Assembly (NCBI GenBank): GCA_017959645.1
Contig: JAGDAE010000085.1
Location: 1 to 9,933 of the forward strand
DNA: 9,933 bases
Origin: Kiritimatiellia bacterium
GTDB taxonomy: Bacteria > Verrucomicrobiota > Kiritimatiellia > RFP12 > UBA1067
Direction: 5' to 3'
Below, piece by piece: positions 1 to 9,933 of the stretch. The stretch's first letter is position 1; every line of letters begins with the position of its first letter. The notes under the pieces are model-generated. The model ran no database searches. It worked only from the letters and a program-made list of their open reading frames with translations, and had not been told where the DNA came from. The position numbers and the translations under genes are program-made.

Positions 1-322
1 CTGGGACGGCGCGAAGAAAAGCTTCTCGATCCCCTACTACCCCAACGCTTCGGTCGGCTGGGATTCTTCCCCGCGAACCGACCAGTCGGGCGAGTGGGGC
101 GGATGGGGGTATCCCTACACCAACATCATCTCCGGCAACGGACCGGACAGGTTCAAAGAGGCGCTCGCCAAGATCAAGGAGCGGCTCGACGCCGATGCGA
201 CGCTGCCGAGAATCGTGACAATCAACAGCTGGAACGAATGGACCGAGGGCAGCTACCTCGAGCCCGACACCGTCTACGGAATGCAATATCTCGAGGCGCT
301 GCGCGACACATTCGGGGAATGA
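1..322 (+). CDS. GH99-like / WbsX-type glycan-processing protein, C-terminal part (5' end outside window)
   Basis: An open frame runs from position 2 to the TGA at 320-322, giving 106 residues with no start codon needed, so this is the 3' end of a gene entering from the left. The translation contains GWDSSPRTDQSG, then a helix rich in Lys and Glu, then INSWNEWTEGSYLEPD and a final helix MQYLEALRDTF. The N-x-W-N-E-W-x-E-G-x-x-L-E-P-D signature followed by a short helix is the hallmark C-terminal block of GH99-like/WbsX (TIM-barrel) proteins, found in polysaccharide-degrading endo-glycosidases and in polysaccharide biosynthesis loci. The conserved Glu residues are expected to lie in the active site. 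The stop codon is 4 nt before the next start, so the two genes are probably translated from one mRNA. The substrate cannot be told from this fragment, and secretion cannot be judged without the N terminus. Confidence 0.8.
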   Translation, partial: WDGAKKSFSIPYYPNASVGWDSSPRTDQSGEWGGWGYPYTNIISGNGPDRFKEALAKIKERLDADATLPRIVTINSWNEWTEGSYLEPDTVYGMQYLEALRDTFGE

Positions 323-326
323 CGCG

Positions 327-842
327 ATGGCGGCGAGGCTCGAATATCCGTTCACCGAAGAAAAAGTCCGTGCGCTGAAGGCGGGCGACACGGTCGAGAT
401 ATCCGGGCGCATCTACACCGGACGCGACCGCTTCCACAAATACTTCGCCGACGGCGGGGCGCTGCCGGTCGATTTCCGCGACGGCTGCCTCTACCACTGC
501 GGGCCCGTCGTCGTCGGCGATCGCGTCGTCGCGGCCGGCCCGACGACCAGCGTGCGCGAAAACCCCTACGAGCCGGACTTCATCGCGAAAAGCGGCGTGA
601 GGGTGATAATCGGCAAAGGCGGCATGGACGCCAAAACGCACGAGGCGATGGCGAAATACGGCTGCGTCTACGTGCAGGCGGTCGGCGGGGCGGCTGCGAT
701 CTACGCGCACGCGGTCCGCAAGGTCGCCGGCGCGAGTCTGCTCAGGGAATTCGGCGCGGCCGAAGCGGTGTGGCACTTCGACGTCGAGGGCTTCACCGGC
801 GTCGTAGCCATGGATACGCGCGGAAATTCGCTTTTCGTCTGA
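327..842 (+). CDS. Fe-S fumarate/L-tartrate hydro-lyase, beta subunit (fumarase class I C-terminal domain)
   Basis: The 171-residue protein matches the beta subunit of two-subunit, 4Fe-4S-dependent class I fumarases and tartrate dehydratases, which interconvert fumarate and malate (or dehydrate tartrate) in the cytoplasm. Conserved blocks are visible in order: GRIYTGRDRFHKYF (27-40), YHCGPVV (56-62), GPTTSVRENPYEPDFI (71-86), IGKGGM (95-100), YVQAVGGAAAIYA (115-127), and FGAAEAVWHFDVEGF followed by MDTRGNSLF (142-170). Length is normal for a stand-alone beta subunit. The Fe-S cluster ligands are expected in the alpha subunit, which is not in view; directly upstream is a GH99-like gene instead. 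The ATG at 327 is chosen because the domain starts at once and GGGGAA (314-319) lies 7 nt upstream as a modest ribosome site. Fumarase versus tartrate dehydratase cannot be decided from the sequence. Confidence 0.9.
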   Translation: MAARLEYPFTEEKVRALKAGDTVEISGRIYTGRDRFHKYFADGGALPVDFRDGCLYHCGPVVVGDRVVAAGPTTSVRENPYEPDFIAKSGVRVIIGKGGMDAKTHEAMAKYGCVYVQAVGGAAAIYAHAVRKVAGASLLREFGAAEAVWHFDVEGFTGVVAMDTRGNSLFV

Positions 843-853
843 AAATTGTCTTT

Positions 854-871
854 GGCGGATTTCTCCGCGCC
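854..871. terminator. Small hairpin between convergent genes, possible weak terminator
   Basis: In the 37-nt gap between two convergent genes, GCGGA (855-859) pairs with TCCGC (864-868) around a 4-nt loop. Read on the minus strand the loop is GAAA, a stable tetraloop. The stem is only 5 bp and no clean T-run follows on either strand (only TTTT some 10 nt beyond on the minus side), so termination is possible but weakly supported. Confidence 0.25.
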
Positions 872-879
872 TTGAAGGC

Positions 880-2220
880 CTACGGCACGATGCCGCCGAC
901 GAAAAGGGCGCTCGTGTTCTCGCCCATCCTGACGGCGTGGCGCATTTCCGAATTCGTTATCGCCGCGCCGCCGTTTTCGCGGAATTCCGGCGAGTTCTCG
1001 CCCTGGCGCCAGGCCTCGGGCTCGAAAAGCTGTTTCTCGCGCCCGATGTAGCTCTTGCCCGAATAGTCCGAGAACTGGAACATGACGGGCGTTCCCTTGT
1101 CGCGGAAGAAGTCCAGCCCGAGCTTGCTGGTCTGGCGGAAGAACGCCACGCTCAAGATGTTGCGGAAAGTGTTGAACAGCGTCCTTTCGTCGAGCGTCTT
1201 CTTTTCGATGACCGACTTGGCCATCTTTTCGCCGTTCTTGGCGGCGAACTCCTCGTACTGCTTCTGCTCTTTCGGCGTGAGCCAGTTGGTCTTCGCGAAG
1301 AACTCCCCAAGTTTCGCGTCGCGCTCCTTCGCGTCGCCAAGCGAGCATATTTCGACGTAGCGCTTCAGCCTTTCGGCGAGAAGGTCGATCGCGTCCGACG
1401 GCAGATCCCTCGCGCCGTACGAGAGGTTTTTCAGCACGAACGAACGCAGCGCGGCGTTTTTGTCGCGCGCGAACGCGGCCTCCCAGCCGGTCTCTTTGGA
1501 CGGCTTGAACCCCTCCGGCAGATTCATGTAGCGGTTGAGCTTTGAGACTATGTCGATCTTCGCGGCGTTCTGCGGCTTGGCGAGAAACGCCTTCCACTCC
1601 GCGAGATCCTGCTTTTCGAAGTTGTCCTCGAAATACTCGGGTATCCGCGTCTTGAGCTTGTTGTTCGCGATTTTCGCCATCATTTCGGGGAACTCGCGCG
1701 GATCGATCGTTGCGGCGCTTATGCCGATAAGGGCGTTGTAGGAGTCGATTTTGTTGAACTTTATCGAGCGACCCTGCGACCTGAGCTTTTCGTTCATCAG
1801 CACGACGAGATTGCTGTCGGTGATTATGTCGCGGTTCGGGGCGAAGCCGTAGTTGCCGACCTCGATGTTCCGGGCCGTGCTTTTCTCGAGCAGCCCGAGC
1901 AGTTTCCGGTGGGTGCCCGAAATGATCTTGTATTCCTTGGTGTCCGCCTGCGAAAGCACGTTGTCGATTTTCGACTGCAGCGCGAGGGCGGTGGCCGTGT
2001 TCTTGTGGCAGTACTTGTTGCGGAACCACGCGAATATGCCCTGGTAGTTGCGGCGCACCTCGGTCGTTCCGCCTTCGAGGAACTTGACCTCGTAGATCTT
2101 CCCGTCCACTTTGATGCGCCCGTCTTTCATCGCGCCGCTTTCGGTTCCGAAGCCGGTGACGACTCTTGCGATGCTGACGTCGTTTACGTGGGCGAGCCTC
2201 ATAGATATGTCCAGAGCCAT
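880..2220 (-). CDS. Unrecognised soluble protein, candidate type III-secreted effector
   Basis: A 446-residue protein whose family I cannot name. It has no Sec signal peptide and no membrane segment. The first ~40 residues are small and polar (MALDISMRLAHVNDVS...) as in type III export signals, which are not a sequence motif. Residues ~75-345 look largely alpha-helical and charged. The last ~90 residues are a separate block: FRQTSKLGLDFF (361-372), then G-x-P-V-M-F-Q-F, then AITNSEMRHAVR (420-431). From memory, a pattern of 'TSK-L...G...hydrophobic strand...ITxSExR' occurs at the C terminus of some secreted bacterial toxins, but I cannot confirm it. The start is supported by a strong ribosome site, AAAGGAGG, 6 nt upstream. 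Directly upstream, 37 nt away and in the same direction, is a CesT-like secretion chaperone, the usual arrangement for a chaperone and its client. That context is the main basis for the effector call; it could instead be a structural or regulatory client. Confidence 0.6.
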   Translation of the reverse strand: MALDISMRLAHVNDVSIARVVTGFGTESGAMKDGRIKVDGKIYEVKFLEGGTTEVRRNYQGIFAWFRNKYCHKNTATALALQSKIDNVLSQADTKEYKIISGTHRKLLGLLEKSTARNIEVGNYGFAPNRDIITDSNLVVLMNEKLRSQGRSIKFNKIDSYNALIGISAATIDPREFPEMMAKIANNKLKTRIPEYFEDNFEKQDLAEWKAFLAKPQNAAKIDIVSKLNRYMNLPEGFKPSKETGWEAAFARDKNAALRSFVLKNLSYGARDLPSDAIDLLAERLKRYVEICSLGDAKERDAKLGEFFAKTNWLTPKEQKQYEEFAAKNGEKMAKSVIEKKTLDERTLFNTFRNILSVAFFRQTSKLGLDFFRDKGTPVMFQFSDYSGKSYIGREKQLFEPEAWRQGENSPEFRENGGAAITNSEMRHAVRMGENTSALFVGGIVP

Positions 2221-2226
2221 GTTGCG

Positions 2227-2234
2227 CCTCCTTT
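2227..2234 (-). promoter_or_regulatory. Strong Shine-Dalgarno site of the candidate effector gene
   Basis: On the minus strand this reads AAAGGAGG, ending 6 nt before the ATG at 2220. It fixes the start of the downstream protein and is stronger than the sites of the neighbouring genes. This suggests high translation from the message shared with the chaperone gene. Confidence 0.75.
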
Positions 2235-2257
2235 GCGTTTTTTCCCGGACGCCTTTT

Positions 2258-2665
2258 TCAGGCCGGTTTGTCCGCCGCGCCGAGTTTGCGCGCCATCGCG
2301 TCGCGGAAGCGCAGAAACCCGACGACGATCTCCCCTATCGACGCCTTCTGCAGCGCCGTCGCGCCGATCGTCTGGTACGCCACGACAATGCCCGATTCCG
2401 TGTCGCGCCCGATCGCGGGCGTGCCGTTGATCGCCGAGCCCAGGCCGAACTCGAGAAGGTCCAGGACGAGCGCGTAATCCACCGGATCCGGCACGTCGTC
2501 GGCGACGGCGCTCGTCAGCAGCAGCGTGCCGTCCCCGGCCCTGCGCTCTATCGAAAGCACCGTCGACTCGCCGATCGCCAGCTCGCACAGATCTTCGTCG
2601 TTGAACCTGGCCTCTATGCCAAGCTCGGCGCCCAGACTTTCGATGAGTTTGTCGTAGTCGATCAT
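2258..2665 (-). CDS. CesT/Tir-family type III secretion chaperone
   Basis: A 135-residue acidic protein with the layout of CesT-family (class I) type III secretion chaperones, which bind the N-terminal region of one or a few effectors in the cytoplasm and keep them ready for export. Visible features are an N-terminal helix DYDKLIESLGAELGIEARF (3-21), a short strand with D-E-D-L-C-E-L-A-I (23-31), strands VLSIERR and TLLLTSAVAD (36-56) ending in D-x-P-D-P, a helix ALVLDLLEFGLGSA (65-78), strands around GRDTESGIVVAYQT (86-99), and a C-terminal helix IGEIVVGFLRFRDAMARKL (110-128). Length (130-170) and negative charge fit the family. The start ATG has GAAAGGA (2676-2682, minus) 10 nt upstream. 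It lies 37 nt ahead of the candidate effector, as expected for a chaperone and client. Sequence identity in this family is low, so the call rests on pattern and context; other small secretion chaperones remain possible. Confidence 0.75.
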   Translation of the reverse strand: MIDYDKLIESLGAELGIEARFNDEDLCELAIGESTVLSIERRAGDGTLLLTSAVADDVPDPVDYALVLDLLEFGLGSAINGTPAIGRDTESGIVVAYQTIGATALQKASIGEIVVGFLRFRDAMARKLGAADKPA

Positions 2666-2731
2666 TGCGGTTTTTTCCTTTCGTTGTCGTTTTGTCTACA
2701 CGCGTCCGCGCAAAAGGTTACATTGCGCAGC

Positions 2732-4642
2732 CTATTCCACTGCCCGCGCCTGGTCGCGCATCACGGACGGATATTCCTCGTCGTACGAAAGCCGGAGTTG
2801 CATCCGTCTGCCGTTTTGCGTCCAGAACCACAGAAGGATTCTGTTTTCATCCGCTTTGAGCGACGGGTTTTCGGCCGCGAGCGGTCCTTCGTAGTCGGGG
2901 TCGGCGACGAGAACCGTCTTCCAGGTCTTGCCGCCGTCGGTGGAGTTGCCCAGGACGGAGAAATCCTCGACCTGGCTCGTGCGCCACAAGATGCCGTTGC
3001 CGGTGTCGACGGTTTCGGCGTCCGCGCCGGTTTCGGCTCCGCGCCAGCGCGGCACCGAGAAAAGCTCGTCGTCGACGGCGATCGTCCCTTCGCCGGGCGT
3101 GAAGTAGGTCGACACCCTCGTTTCGTCCGCGAAAGGAACCGTCCTGCCTTCGGCGTCGAAGCCGTAGACGACGGGGCCGCGCATCCGCGCCACCTTGCCC
3201 GACTGGACGCGCTGGCCCTTGACGAAGCGCTCCTTCGCCGGGAAGTCGAAGGTTATGTCGGTGTTTGCGCCCGGTTCGACTTCGAGCCACGTTCCGGCTT
3301 TCGGCGAATATTGTTTCGTCCCGCATTCGACCTTCGCGTTTTCGCACCATCCGGGTATGCGCAGATACACGCGCTTCGGCGCGCCTTTGACGATCGAGAT
3401 CTCCCCCGGCCCCGGCGCCGGGTAGACGGTCTTGAGGTTTACGTCCAGAGCGCCGGTGCGCAGTTTCGCGGGTATGTACATGTTGATCGCGAGCGAGCCG
3501 TCGGCGGTCGTGAAGAATATCGAGTCCGGAATCTCGAATATCTCGCGCCTGAAATTGTTCGGGCAGCAGAAAGTCTCGCGGCCGTACCATTCGCCTTTTT
3601 CTTCGAACGGGGTGAAGTAGCGGTAGTTGGTGCCGTCTTTCGACATGGCCGCGAAGAACGCATTGTACATGATGCGCTCGTAGAGGTCGCCGAAGCGCGG
3701 TTCGGCGCGCTTCGTGAACATGTACTGCAGCGTTCTCATGGCGTAGGCGCTTACGCAGGTCTCTCCCCAGGCGCCGAGGCCGAGGTTGCTCTCGTTCCAC
3801 TTTTCGCCCCAGTTGCGGTCGTGCTCGTAGGTGGGCCCGGACATCGTGCCCGAGATCGAGCTGGCCGGCGAGAATGCGCGCAGCCACAGTTCCTCCATCG
3901 ATTCGCGCAGAACCGGCGCCTCGTCGCCGGTCGCGTCGGCGAACTGCGATTCGGCGAGCGCGCGCGCCTGCCACGAATAGACGTGCAGAAGCGGCACGCC
4001 GTGGGGTATGCGCGCGTCGATCAGAAGCCTCGCGTAGTTCTCCATGCCCAGATGCATGCCGAAGCGTTCGTCCATGTATTCGCGGTAGCGTTCGTCTTTC
4101 GTGGCGCGGTAGAGAAGCGTGAACGCGGTCTCGATGCCCAGATTCACCTTGGTCTGGCGCCCGGGCGAGACGAGATAGTCGCCGAGCTTCTTCGCCGCCT
4201 CGAGCGCCCGTTCGCTGCCCGTGTATTCCCATTCCCTGCAAAACGCCTGCAGAAAATAGGCCTGGTCGTGGTTGTCCCACCAGCCCAGCCCGTCCTCGTT
4301 CTTGAAGATCGATATCCTGCCGTTCTCGGCCTGGGCGGAATAGATCTCGCCGAGGACGTGGTCTTTGAACCGGACCATCTCTTCCCCGCCCGCGCCGTGC
4401 GCCGCCGCCTTGACGATGGCGTCGAGAAGCATCCCGCAGCCGATGAATCTGCCCGTGTCTTGGACTTCGTCCATGTCGAGGAACGGCTTCACGAGGCTTT
4501 CCTCGACCTTGAGGTGGTGCAGAATGTTCGACGCGCAGGTTTCGATCCGCTCGCGTACGATCCCGTCGAGCAGTATCGTTTCTCCCGGCTTGAATGGCGA
4601 AAGCGCCCCGAGCGCCGAGGCGAAAATCAGTATCGTGTTCAT
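2732..4642 (-). CDS. GH127/DUF1680 family glycosidase (beta-L-arabinofuranosidase-like)
   Basis: The 636-residue protein matches the DUF1680/GH127 family, whose characterised members release beta-L-arabinofuranose from plant glycoproteins and arabinans using an unusual cysteine nucleophile held by a zinc ion. The family's (alpha/alpha)6 barrel is seen in GLGWWDNHDQAYFLQAF (118-134), VPLLHVYSWQA (216-226), MSGPTYEHDRNWGEKWNES (267-285), WGETCVSAYAMR (292-303), and FCCPNNFRREIFE (358-370). By homology E294 and C296 (of ETC) and C359-C360 are the zinc/nucleophile set. The part after ~375 is beta-rich (YIPAKLR, RVYLRIPGW, MRGPVVYGFD) as usual. Length is typical. Residues 4-16 are hydrophobic and could be a weak signal peptide, but no positive n-region precedes them, so location is uncertain. 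A TTGCCA/TATAAT promoter ends 6 nt before the ATG, predicting a nearly leaderless mRNA. Substrate is unproven, since several GH families share this fold. Confidence 0.9.
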   Translation of the reverse strand: MNTILIFASALGALSPFKPGETILLDGIVRERIETCASNILHHLKVEESLVKPFLDMDEVQDTGRFIGCGMLLDAIVKAAAHGAGGEEMVRFKDHVLGEIYSAQAENGRISIFKNEDGLGWWDNHDQAYFLQAFCREWEYTGSERALEAAKKLGDYLVSPGRQTKVNLGIETAFTLLYRATKDERYREYMDERFGMHLGMENYARLLIDARIPHGVPLLHVYSWQARALAESQFADATGDEAPVLRESMEELWLRAFSPASSISGTMSGPTYEHDRNWGEKWNESNLGLGAWGETCVSAYAMRTLQYMFTKRAEPRFGDLYERIMYNAFFAAMSKDGTNYRYFTPFEEKGEWYGRETFCCPNNFRREIFEIPDSIFFTTADGSLAINMYIPAKLRTGALDVNLKTVYPAPGPGEISIVKGAPKRVYLRIPGWCENAKVECGTKQYSPKAGTWLEVEPGANTDITFDFPAKERFVKGQRVQSGKVARMRGPVVYGFDAEGRTVPFADETRVSTYFTPGEGTIAVDDELFSVPRWRGAETGADAETVDTGNGILWRTSQVEDFSVLGNSTDGGKTWKTVLVADPDYEGPLAAENPSLKADENRILLWFWTQNGRRMQLRLSYDEEYPSVMRDQARAVE

Positions 4643-4648
4643 GGCGCG

Positions 4649-4678
4649 ATTATATCAAAAACCCGCGTGCCTTGGCAA
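4649..4678 (-). promoter_or_regulatory. Sigma70-like promoter of the GH127 gene, predicted leaderless
   Basis: Read on the minus strand there is a -35 TTGCCA (4678-4673), an 18-bp spacer, and a perfect -10 TATAAT (4654-4649). The -10 ends 6 nt before the ATG at 4642, so transcription should begin at or next to the start codon and leave no room for a Shine-Dalgarno site. The -35 overlaps the left arm of an inverted repeat. Confidence 0.6.
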
Positions 4679-4700
4679 TGCCCGGCCTTTCATGCCAAGG
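4670..4700. repeat. Inverted repeat in the divergent promoter region, possible operator
   Basis: CCTTGGCA (4670-4677) and its perfect complement TGCCAAGG (4693-4700) are separated by 15 nt, so the arm centres are 23 bp apart, about two helical turns. A further TTCCAAGG half-site follows at 4702-4709. The left arm covers the -35 box of the GH127 promoter and the array lies just upstream of the rightward -35. This fits a dimeric regulator acting on both genes, but no regulator gene is in view. Confidence 0.4.
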
Positions 4701-4717
4701 ATTCCAAGGTCTTGCTG

Positions 4718-4747
4718 TTGCGCAGGAAGATCGGGATATGATATAAT
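4718..4747 (+). promoter_or_regulatory. Sigma70-like promoter of the giant metallopeptidase gene
   Basis: A -35-like TTGCGC (4718-4723), an 18-bp spacer and a perfect -10 TATAAT (4742-4747) predict a start of transcription near 4754. This rules out the ATG at 4746, which lies inside the -10 box, and supports the ATG at 4770 with a leader of about 16 nt. Its -10 (GATATAAT) is identical to that of the divergent GH127 promoter. Confidence 0.6.
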
Positions 4748-4769
4748 GCTTGCCGCGCGGGAACATCGC

Positions 4770-9215
<4,446 letters not shown>

Positions 9216-9220
9216 AGTGA

Positions 9221-9227
9221 AAGGAAG
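9221..9227 (+). promoter_or_regulatory. Ribosome binding site of the final gene
   Basis: AAGGAAG within the 16-nt gap after the metallopeptidase stop, with the GGA core 6 nt before the ATG at 9232. It supports this start and, with no room for a separate promoter in the gap, supports co-transcription with the upstream gene. Confidence 0.65.
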
Positions 9228-9231
9228 TAAA

Positions 9232-9933
9232 ATGAAAAAAATATTGATTGGTATGATGTTGCTCTTGTTGTCGTTATCGGTATTAGGTGATGACATCGGC
9301 GAGCTTATGCCGGTGGATCTCGAATGGATTGTCACTTATGGGTTGGAGAAACCGGATGACTTTGTGCATTACCCGGAACCCCCGTACATCCCTTTGAGGA
9401 ACAGAAACTCGTATGATAGGTTCAAGTATTTTGTCGATAGCCATGGTTGGACCACCAATGAATTTATCAATGAACTTGTTCAACTGCTAACGAACAATGT
9501 GTCTGATGCAGCATGGGCGGATGAACAATGCAGAAAAGTTGCCAAGGGTGCTGTTTTGGTGCTTCGAAATATTCCCGATCCGGCGGTCACGAACTATTTC
9601 AGATCGGTGATGGATCGCGACGACATGCGTGGACTGCAGAGGTCGATGATCATCCCGATGTTCCAGTACACGAATCTCGAGCCGGAGGTATTGGATTATA
9701 TGAAATCGCTGTGTGTGAAGACAAACATATACAAGGAAGTGAGTTTCGATGTTGCTTACCATATGTACGAAACGCTACGTACGATGCCCGATGAGATGAA
9801 ACCGGCGGCGACGAATCGGGTGGCGAATTTCATGTATTATTCCATCTGCCATTCAATTGGAAGCATTGTGTGGCAGGATGAGGAGCTGGCTCGGTTTCTG
9901 CCGGCATATTCGAACAGCATTCAGCGGTTGAAC
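9232..9933 (+). CDS. Secreted helical protein of unknown function, 5' part (3' end outside window)
   Basis: The frame is open from the ATG at 9232 to the window end, 234 residues with no stop. Residues 1-19 are a clear Sec signal peptide: KK, a Leu-rich core, then S-V-L-G before DD. There is no lipobox Cys, so the product is probably periplasmic or released. The mature part begins with an acidic, Pro-rich stretch (PVDLEWIV, HYPEPPYIP) and then looks all-helical, with successive amphipathic helices from about residue 60 (RFKYFVDSH, FINELVQLL, CRKVAKGAVLVLRNI, VTNYFRSVM, EVLDYMKSL), loosely like HEAT-type repeats. I do not recognise the family. It follows the metallopeptidase gene by 16 nt and shares its lower G+C content, so it may work with that protein, for example as a substrate, inhibitor or folding partner; that is inference only. 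Confidence 0.8.
   Translation, partial: MKKILIGMMLLLLSLSVLGDDIGELMPVDLEWIVTYGLEKPDDFVHYPEPPYIPLRNRNSYDRFKYFVDSHGWTTNEFINELVQLLTNNVSDAAWADEQCRKVAKGAVLVLRNIPDPAVTNYFRSVMDRDDMRGLQRSMIIPMFQYTNLEPEVLDYMKSLCVKTNIYKEVSFDVAYHMYETLRTMPDEMKPAATNRVANFMYYSICHSIGSIVWQDEELARFLPAYSNSIQRLN

Noticed and set aside
701..2029. Second long minus-strand frame (442 codons) overlapping the candidate effector and the fumarase subunit
   Set aside because: Its translation is dominated by Arg, Gln and Ala without hydrophobic cores. The 880-2220 frame has a strong ribosome site, and the fumarase subunit is well conserved on the plus strand.
2708..2728. Inverted repeat GCGCAA / TTGCGC between the GH127 and chaperone genes
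   Set aside because: A 6-bp stem with a 9-nt loop and no T-run after it in the direction of GH127 transcription. It is too weak to call a terminator, and I could not find a convincing separate promoter for the chaperone in the same 66-nt gap.
2111..4741. Very long plus-strand open frame (876 codons) covering three genes on the other strand
   Set aside because: It is an antisense shadow made possible by high G+C. The minus strand encodes recognisable GH127 and CesT-like proteins with clear ribosome sites, while the plus-strand translation is Arg-rich with no domain pattern.
4365..4769. Upstream extension of the giant gene's reading frame by 135 codons
   Set aside because: It would overlap the divergent GH127 coding region and start before the promoter at 4718-4747; the extension has no domain character. 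The ATG at 4746 lies inside the -10 box.

Overview
The window looks like part of a chromosome from a PVC-superphylum bacterium, most plausibly a Kiritimatiellota/Lentisphaerota-type anaerobe. This is an inference from gene content: polysaccharide-active enzymes (a GH99-like tail and a GH127-like arabinofuranosidase), a CesT-type type III secretion chaperone, and a giant exported protein with thrombospondin-type-3 calcium repeats behind a membrane anchor ending in a GATKG-like motif. No rRNA, tRNA, CRISPR array, insertion sequence or phage gene was seen.

Layout. Positions 1-842 (+) hold the 3' end of a GH99/WbsX-like gene, followed 4 nt later by an Fe-S fumarase/tartrate dehydratase beta-subunit gene. 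Positions 880-4642 (-) hold three genes. Read in their own direction they are a GH127/DUF1680 glycosidase (4642-2732), a small acidic CesT-family secretion chaperone (2665-2258), and an unrecognised 446-residue soluble protein (2220-880). The last two have the layout of a chaperone and its cognate secreted effector. A 127-bp divergent intergenic region (4643-4769) carries back-to-back sigma70-like promoters and an 8-bp inverted repeat. Positions 4770-9215 (+) encode a 1481-residue membrane-anchored protein. It has twelve TSP3 repeats in three blocks of four at a ~300-residue higher-order period, and a C-terminal zinc metallopeptidase motif HExxHxxGxxD with a possible Met-turn. From 9232 to the window end (+) is the 5' part of a secreted helical protein, 16 nt downstream and probably co-transcribed.

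How the genes may work together. The GH99-like and GH127 genes suggest use of host or plant glycans. The chaperone/effector-like pair suggests delivery of a protein into another cell, although no secretion apparatus is in view. The metallopeptidase and its downstream partner suggest a surface-exposed, calcium-stabilised proteolytic system. Base composition falls from very G+C-rich on the left to clearly A+T-richer at the metallopeptidase domain and the last gene, which suggests a different origin for that end. The strongest candidates for something undescribed are the chaperone/effector pair and the super-repeat metallopeptidase with its small secreted partner.
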